NCBI GenBank assembly: GCA_029557915.1
Contig: JAKQHS010000004.1
Coordinates: 1-64,000 of the forward strand
DNA from: Bacteroidota bacterium
Lineage (GTDB): Bacteria; Bacteroidota; Bacteroidia; Chitinophagales; Saprospiraceae
Reading direction: 5' to 3'
Length of the DNA: 64,000 bases
How positions within the stretch are numbered: the stretch's first letter is position 1; every line of letters begins with the position of its first letter. Shown here in pieces: positions 58,785 through 64,000 of this stretch. The translations under genes were made by a program, and so were the position numbers. The notes below the pieces were generated by a model. That model did not search any database, was not told the DNA's origin, and saw only the letters and a program-made list of their open reading frames with translations.

Positions 58785-60551
58785 CTAATACCCCGGATTC
58801 TGGGTCAGGGTTGGCTGGCCGTCCTTCTGGCTGTTTAATATCTCATCCTGGGGAAGAGGATAATAATTGTTTTTGGCGCCAAAAACTTTTCCGGCCATAT
58901 AACCGCGTTTATTAAACTTCCTGCCGGAGGGTTCGGTGCCGGGTACGGCTTCTTCAGCCGCATATTTGTTCAATACTTTTTCGGCAATGCCCCACCTTAC
59001 GAGGTCGAAAAAGCGATGGCCTTCCATGGCAAATTCAAGGCGCTGTTCCATACGAACGGCATTTCTGGCAAAATCAGCACCCTGAGCTGAAAAGGTACCT
59101 GCTTCATAGGGCTCGACCTTATAGGTTACCGTACCGTCCTGTTTGGACCCGTTTTTAGCCCGGTTACGGATGTGATTTACCAGGTTTTCGGCGGCCGATA
59201 AATTTCCAAGCTCCACTTCGCATTCAGCCAGCCAAAGGAGGACACTGGACAATTTGATCAGGCGGTAATTATTGTTCACGTTCCGTCTGCTGGTAGAGTG
59301 GGTAGTGCTGCCCTCTTCGGCCAGATAATACATCCATTTTTTACCCGTAAAAGGGCCCGCATAGGCCTGATCCCTGATCCAGGTGGAGCCTGGCATGGGT
59401 CCCCAGTCCAGGAAGTTGACTCCCCGTCGACCAACTGTCCAGTCGAGACGCGGGTCTACGGGAACGGATTTATCCAGGGTAAACGCTGTGCCGGCACTGA
59501 TGCCTTGATCGTTCGGCAAATCTACCTTGTTGTAGGTATCCAGTGAGCCATCCGCCGCAGCGCCGATAAAAGGAAGGCCTTTTTCATCAGTCTTGAACGC
59601 ATTGACCAGATTGTGGGAAGGCTGATAAAACCCGCAGCATCCACGGCCGGGCGCTGTTGCCGAATATGGCCAGTTCAGGTTGTCCCCTGCATTTCCATTA
59701 CCTCCATTTGTTCCGTCATTTACAGAAAACTGCACTTCAAATATGGATTCGGCATTATTATTTGTTGCCGTTCTGTAGTTGTCGTGGTAATTGGTCATGA
59801 GTTTTTTACCGGAGTTTAGAACGATATCGTCCAGTAAGGTTTTTGCTGCTGCCCATTTTTTCTGAAACAATAAGGCTTTGGCGAGATAAGCTTTGGCCGC
59901 CCATTGTGTAGCCCTGCCTTTTTGCGCCTGTACCGGCGGCAGGTTTTTGGCTGCAAAATCAAAATCGGCTTCAATCTTTGGCCAGATATCTTCCGAATTC
60001 GGGATTTTGGTGGAGTTGGCATCGGTGGCCACATAAATGGTCTCATCTATATAAGGCACCTTGTTCCACATTTTTTTTGCTTCAAAATGGTAATGCCCTC
60101 TCAGAAAACGGGCTTCTGCAATGGCCTGCGTTTTTTCCGCCGGGGTCATATCCTTGACGGCTTCGCTGTTGGCCAATTGTATGACATCGTTGCATCTGGC
60201 TACCCCGTCATAGGAATGCCACCATTTTCCAAGGAAATAGGTGTTGTCGGCGATCCAGTTGTATTGCTCAATAAAGGATTGTTCCGGTTGATCCCCCGCA
60301 TCCGTGCCTTTGACGGCATCGTCACTGCTGATCCCGCCAAAAACATAATTGGAAACGGTGGACTGGCGTCCCGTATTGCCGGCGCCAACCCCATCGAGAA
60401 GTGAATACGCGCCGATCAGAAGGGCATTTACCCCGCTCTTATTGCTGAGCTGGTTCAAGGAGGCCCGGCCCTGCGGATTCAGATCGAAAAAATCTTCAGA
60501 ACAGGAAAAGTACATCCCGATGAAGACCAGGAGAAGAAAATATTTTTTCAT
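58785..60551 (-). CDS. SusD/RagB-family outer-membrane nutrient-binding lipoprotein
   Basis: 588 residues. Lipobox in IGMYFSCSED; SEDFFDLNPQG is the usual SusD opening after the lipid anchor. TPR-like helical core (AEARFLRGHYHFEAKKMWN, AAKAYLAKALLFQKKW) and C-terminal RNAVRMEQRLEFAMEGHRFFDLVRWG and FGAKNNYYPLPQDEI are diagnostic. It captures oligomeric nutrients for the SusC channel encoded 26 bp upstream. No glycosidase, sulphatase or regulator is beside it in this window, so the substrate cannot be guessed. Confidence 0.96.
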   Translation of the reverse strand: MKKYFLLLVFIGMYFSCSEDFFDLNPQGRASLNQLSNKSGVNALLIGAYSLLDGVGAGNTGRQSTVSNYVFGGISSDDAVKGTDAGDQPEQSFIEQYNWIADNTYFLGKWWHSYDGVARCNDVIQLANSEAVKDMTPAEKTQAIAEARFLRGHYHFEAKKMWNKVPYIDETIYVATDANSTKIPNSEDIWPKIEADFDFAAKNLPPVQAQKGRATQWAAKAYLAKALLFQKKWAAAKTLLDDIVLNSGKKLMTNYHDNYRTATNNNAESIFEVQFSVNDGTNGGNGNAGDNLNWPYSATAPGRGCCGFYQPSHNLVNAFKTDEKGLPFIGAAADGSLDTYNKVDLPNDQGISAGTAFTLDKSVPVDPRLDWTVGRRGVNFLDWGPMPGSTWIRDQAYAGPFTGKKWMYYLAEEGSTTHSTSRRNVNNNYRLIKLSSVLLWLAECEVELGNLSAAENLVNHIRNRAKNGSKQDGTVTYKVEPYEAGTFSAQGADFARNAVRMEQRLEFAMEGHRFFDLVRWGIAEKVLNKYAAEEAVPGTEPSGRKFNKRGYMAGKVFGAKNNYYPLPQDEILNSQKDGQPTLTQNPGY

Positions 60552-60577
60552 TTCAATTGAATTAAATGTTTAAATAA

Positions 60578-63500
60578 TTAAAAACCAAGGCGGACACCGA
60601 AAATAAATGATTTGGCGACCGGGTATGCACCTTCATCGATCCCCATATGGATATCCTGGTTGTCTGTCCCGGAGGTCCTCAAATTGATATCTGGGTCAAG
60701 GCCGGTATATTTGGTCAGAGTGACTAAATTCTGTCCCTGGATATATACCTGGGCATTGCTGATACCCGCTTTCCGCGTAAGGGAATTGGGAACAGAATAG
60801 GTCAATTGCACATTCCTCAATCGCAGAAAAGAACCGTCTTCAATAAAATAAGTCGAGATCTGCTGGCTGGTTGCGTCCCCGGAATTCAGCCTTGGAAGTT
60901 TGGCTATATCCCCGGATTTTTTCCAGGAATCATTCAATAATTCTTTGGAGCGGTTTCCCTGAAAGGTATTAAAATCAGTCCAATAGCGAACATAATTGAA
61001 GATTTCATTTCCCTGGGAACCCTGGGCAAAAAGGGTCAGGTCCAGGTCTTTATACCCTACGTTGACATTGATGCCGTAAGTAAAGTCCGGATGCGGGTCC
61101 CCGATAATGGTTCTGTCTGCGGCGGTGATGACGTTGTCGCCGTTGACATCCCTGAACTTAAAGGTCCCTTCCTTGGTATACGTACCGAATTTAGGGGCTG
61201 CGTCAGCTTCAGCCTGGTCTTTGATCACGCCATCGACGATATAGCCGTAATAGCTGGCAATGGGCAGCCCGGCCCGTGTGGCGGAAATGGCCGGAAGGCG
61301 TGTCGCGAAACCGAAGACGGTGGCATTGGGATCGTTGTTCAATTTCAGCACCTCATTTTTATAATGTGCAAAATTGACTCCTATCAGGTACCTGAAGTTT
61401 CCAACATTCTCCCGGAAGTTTATACCCAGGTCAAGCCCCCGGTTGCGGATTTCACCGATATTCGTATAGGGTACCGTTCCACTTCCTGCGGTGCGGGGAG
61501 GAGCTATCTGTGTAAGCATGTCGGAGGTGATGCGGTTGTACCAGTCGAAAACCACTTCCAGCCGGCTGTCCAGGAGGGCGGCGTCAAAACCAATATTCGT
61601 AGAAGTATTGGTTTCCCATTTTCCATTTGAGTTTCCGAACTGAACCAGGTCAAATCCACCGACAATGGTTGAGCCGGTACCGTTGATGTCGTAGGCATTG
61701 TTTATCGGATCAGGTGCGTATAAGGTATAGGCATTGTATACGTTGGGAATCAATTGGTTTCCGGTTTTCCCCCATCCGGCGCGTATTTTCAAATCATTGA
61801 CGGCGCCGATCTGTTTCATAAAGCCCAATTCGGTCAGTCGCAGACCGGCAGAAAAAGCGGGGAAGATCGCCCATCGGTTGTTGGCCGAAAAACGGGAAGA
61901 TCCGTCCCTGCGCAGGGTGAAATCTGCGAGGAAAAGATTTTTATAGGCATAGTTCACTTTTCCAAACTGGGAAAACAAGGCACTAAGGGTAGCGCCTGCT
62001 CCGGAATTACTTAGCCCGGCGGACGACCCTGCATCCAGGTACCTGTAATCCAGGTCATCAAAAGCAAAATTGCTTCTGCTTGCGACAAAGCCCACTGCAT
62101 TTGTAGTCACGGCTTCTGTGCCCAGGAGGACATTAAACGTATGATCTCCGATCGTTTTATCATAATTCAGGGTATTGTACCAGGTGAGGGACCGGTCGGT
62201 ATTGTTGAGGACGTTCAGGCTGTTTGCATTTCTGGCTTCAGCAGCTTCGATATCCCGGTGGAAAAATTCGGAGCGATTGAACAAATTATATTCGATACCC
62301 AGGCTGGTCCTGGCTTTCAGGTTGTCCAGTATACTCAGTTCTGCGAAGACGTTCCCGAAAACATGTGACCCTTTGGTGATGTTGTCTTTTTCGCGATACA
62401 GCCTGGCCAGAGGGTTGGGGGCGTTGCCCAGGTTCACCCCGCGGCTTCCCGCAAAACCGTTATAGGGGGAGGTGTTCGTGCCGCCCAGTTCTGGCGGACC
62501 GCCGGTGATATCAAATACGGGGATGATCGGGTGTACCCGGATGGCAAACATGATCGGATTGGATTCATTGTTGTTTGTGATCCCCTGCCTTTCATCATAA
62601 GAATAGGTAAAGTTTTCCCCGAAAGTCAGTTTGCCTTTGGTGAATTCGGTATTGGCCCTGACCGAATAGCGGTCATAGTTGGTGTATCTCAAAATACCAT
62701 CCTGTTTGTAATAGTTGGCAGAAATGGAATACCTTCCGAATTTAGTGCCTCCGCTTGCTCCCAGTTGATAGTTGGCGATGGGAGCCGGATCAAAAATGAC
62801 GTCCTGCCAGTCGGTGCCTTGTTTATTTGCCTTGGTGATGTTGAACGCAGTACGGCCTAAATTTGGATCGGCAATATTGTTGGTATACGTATAGTTGGCA
62901 GGCAGCTCCCCATAGATATTGGGGTAGATGTAATCGGCGATGGTTTGTTCGCCGTTAGGACCAAATTTATATTGTGCAGAAGGAGAGGTCACCGAAGGGT
63001 TTTTCCCTGCTCCGATATCGGCAAGATAAAGATACTGGCCCAGTTCCTGCGTATTGAGCAGATCGAGGGTCTTACCTGGTCTCTGGGTTCCCGTATAAAA
63101 ATCAAAGGTGATCAGGGGATCGCCCACCTTCCCTTTTTTGGTTGTGATGATCACCACTCCATTGGTTGCACGCGCTCCGTATATGGACGCGGCAGAAGCA
63201 TCTTTCAGGATCTGCATGGATTCAATATCGTTGGGATTCAGTTGGTTCAGGGTGCCTTGCGTCGGCACTCCGTCAATCACATACAACGGACTGTTGTTGT
63301 TGATGGAACCGAATCCGCGGATACGCACCATGGTGCCTCCTCCCGGAGAATTGTCGTTGCCCACGTTGACCCCCGATGCCCTGCCCTGCAACATTTGTGT
63401 GACGCTGGCCGTTGGCACAGCGGTAAGGTCTTTGGAATTGACGACGGTAACGGCACCGGTGATGTCTTTTTTACGTTGAGAGGCATATCCGGTCACTACG

Positions 63501-63835
63501 ATCTCCTCCAGGGTGCTTACATCGCTGGGAAGGGTGATTTCCACGGAATTGGTATTGGTGACATCCACCTCGCGTGTCAGAAAACCGATTGAGGAAATCA
63601 CCAGGGATGTTGTCCCATCCGGCACCTCAAGTGTAAAATTACCATCTATATCGGTAGAGGTTCCCGTGGTCGTTCCTTTGACCATAACCGTTGCGCCAAT
63701 CAAACCCGAATGGTCATCGCCTGCAATGACTTTCCCGTTGATGGTGCGTTGTGCCTGGACCGTCAGTCCAAGAAACAGAAACACGATTGGGAATACCCAT
63801 CGTGGTTTCAAATTGATTGAAATCAATGTAGTCAT
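60578..63835 (-). CDS. SusC/RagA-family TonB-linked outer-membrane transporter
   Basis: 1085 residues from ATG at 63835; the frame stays open 108 nt further but that leader lacks signal-peptide character. Signal peptide (WVFPIVFLFLGLTVQAQ), a CarboxypepD_reg-like domain (RTINGKVIAGDDHSGLIGATV), plug domain (LQGRASGVNVGNDNSPGG, VRIRGFGSINNNSPLYVIDG, SIYGARATNGVVIITTKKG) and a 22-strand barrel ending FIFGVRLGF. It imports the ligand captured by SusD using TonB energy. The pair is cotranscribed and ends at the terminator at 58.7 kb. Confidence 0.96.
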   Translation of the reverse strand: MTTLISINLKPRWVFPIVFLFLGLTVQAQRTINGKVIAGDDHSGLIGATVMVKGTTTGTSTDIDGNFTLEVPDGTTSLVISSIGFLTREVDVTNTNSVEITLPSDVSTLEEIVVTGYASQRKKDITGAVTVVNSKDLTAVPTASVTQMLQGRASGVNVGNDNSPGGGTMVRIRGFGSINNNSPLYVIDGVPTQGTLNQLNPNDIESMQILKDASAASIYGARATNGVVIITTKKGKVGDPLITFDFYTGTQRPGKTLDLLNTQELGQYLYLADIGAGKNPSVTSPSAQYKFGPNGEQTIADYIYPNIYGELPANYTYTNNIADPNLGRTAFNITKANKQGTDWQDVIFDPAPIANYQLGASGGTKFGRYSISANYYKQDGILRYTNYDRYSVRANTEFTKGKLTFGENFTYSYDERQGITNNNESNPIMFAIRVHPIIPVFDITGGPPELGGTNTSPYNGFAGSRGVNLGNAPNPLARLYREKDNITKGSHVFGNVFAELSILDNLKARTSLGIEYNLFNRSEFFHRDIEAAEARNANSLNVLNNTDRSLTWYNTLNYDKTIGDHTFNVLLGTEAVTTNAVGFVASRSNFAFDDLDYRYLDAGSSAGLSNSGAGATLSALFSQFGKVNYAYKNLFLADFTLRRDGSSRFSANNRWAIFPAFSAGLRLTELGFMKQIGAVNDLKIRAGWGKTGNQLIPNVYNAYTLYAPDPINNAYDINGTGSTIVGGFDLVQFGNSNGKWETNTSTNIGFDAALLDSRLEVVFDWYNRITSDMLTQIAPPRTAGSGTVPYTNIGEIRNRGLDLGINFRENVGNFRYLIGVNFAHYKNEVLKLNNDPNATVFGFATRLPAISATRAGLPIASYYGYIVDGVIKDQAEADAAPKFGTYTKEGTFKFRDVNGDNVITAADRTIIGDPHPDFTYGINVNVGYKDLDLTLFAQGSQGNEIFNYVRYWTDFNTFQGNRSKELLNDSWKKSGDIAKLPRLNSGDATSQQISTYFIEDGSFLRLRNVQLTYSVPNSLTRKAGISNAQVYIQGQNLVTLTKYTGLDPDINLRTSGTDNQDIHMGIDEGAYPVAKSFIFGVRLGF

Positions 63836-63896
63836 AAGTATGAAATGAGAGTTTTTTTCAGGGTTGGAGTATAGTTCGTACGTCAGGGTAAGCCCG

Positions 63897-64000
63897 CTAA
63901 AACCATCCAGTCGTATAAGCCTGAAAAGGCCAGGGAATAGCAAACAGGATCATGGCCAGGGCAATCAAATAATACCAGAACAGGATCCGGAAAGATTGCC
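63897..64000 (-). CDS. C-terminal end of a membrane protein (partial)
   Basis: The minus-strand frame is open from the right edge to the stop at 63897-63899 and reads RILFWYYLIALAMILFAIPW and a short tail ending TTGWF. This is one clear hydrophobic helix at the C-terminus of a membrane protein. It is on the same strand as susC, 61 bp upstream. No family can be assigned from 34 residues. Confidence 0.5.
   Translation of the reverse strand, partial: QSFRILFWYYLIALAMILFAIPWPFQAYTTGWF

Overview
The window looks like a chromosomal segment of a free-living member of the Bacteroidota, possibly of the Saprospiria/Lewinella type. The phylum call rests on a SusC/SusD pair, a TonB receptor with a DUF4249 lipoprotein, several TAnnTTTG promoter boxes, few Shine-Dalgarno sites and fused MoaC-MoaB. 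The order-level guess is weak. Most genes are GC-moderate; one gene (21060-22232) is strikingly AT-rich.

Layout. 1-8.4 kb (+): the end of an HD-domain phosphohydrolase, a PycTM (DUF5706) membrane protein, a SAM methyltransferase, a 1713-residue pseudokinase/ATPase/GAF/class III cyclase and an MpaB-like oxygenase. 8.5-11.9 kb (-): a DUF4249 lipoprotein and its TonB receptor. 12-13.1 kb (+): a luciferase-like monooxygenase. 13.2-33.2 kb (-): a molybdenum-enzyme island. Read 5' to 3' it holds a second XdhC, MocA, a Cys-containing membrane protein, CoxM, CoxS, CoxL, CoxG, CoxD, CoxE, a CoxF/XdhC fused to a YHS domain, MoaA, the AT-rich cyclase, MoeA, a TauE-type permease, a GH78 rhamnosidase that interrupts the set, then MoaD, MoaE, MoaCB and a DinB-fold protein. 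CoxL carries AYRCSFR, the signature of genuine (form I) Mo-Cu carbon monoxide dehydrogenase, so the island appears to encode aerobic CO oxidation with almost all of its cofactor and maturation machinery.

33.3-44.4 kb: a cupin, a broken DUF5694 gene, a transglutaminase-like protein, a membrane acyltransferase, an EF-G paralogue with an altered GTPase site, an NHL lipoprotein, a small glycogen-binding-fold protein, a membrane pyrophosphatase, a nitroreductase and an amidohydrolase. 44.4-52.7 kb (-): a heavy-metal efflux block (P-type ATPase, His-rich CzcB, CzcA fused to a TolC-type channel, DUF6660). 52.8-58.6 kb: a membrane adenylate cyclase, TypA, a YdcF-like protein, a LOG protein and TrhO. 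58.8-63.8 kb (-): a SusD/SusC pair. The C-terminus of one more membrane protein lies at the right edge.

Two themes run across the window. Cyclic-nucleotide signalling is dense: three class III cyclases, an HD protein and a PycTM-type effector. Intergenic DNA is full of short-unit repeats (AGTTGGCAAGTT-like words, 7-bp and 9-bp arrays, nested palindromes), many touching stop codons or promoters.
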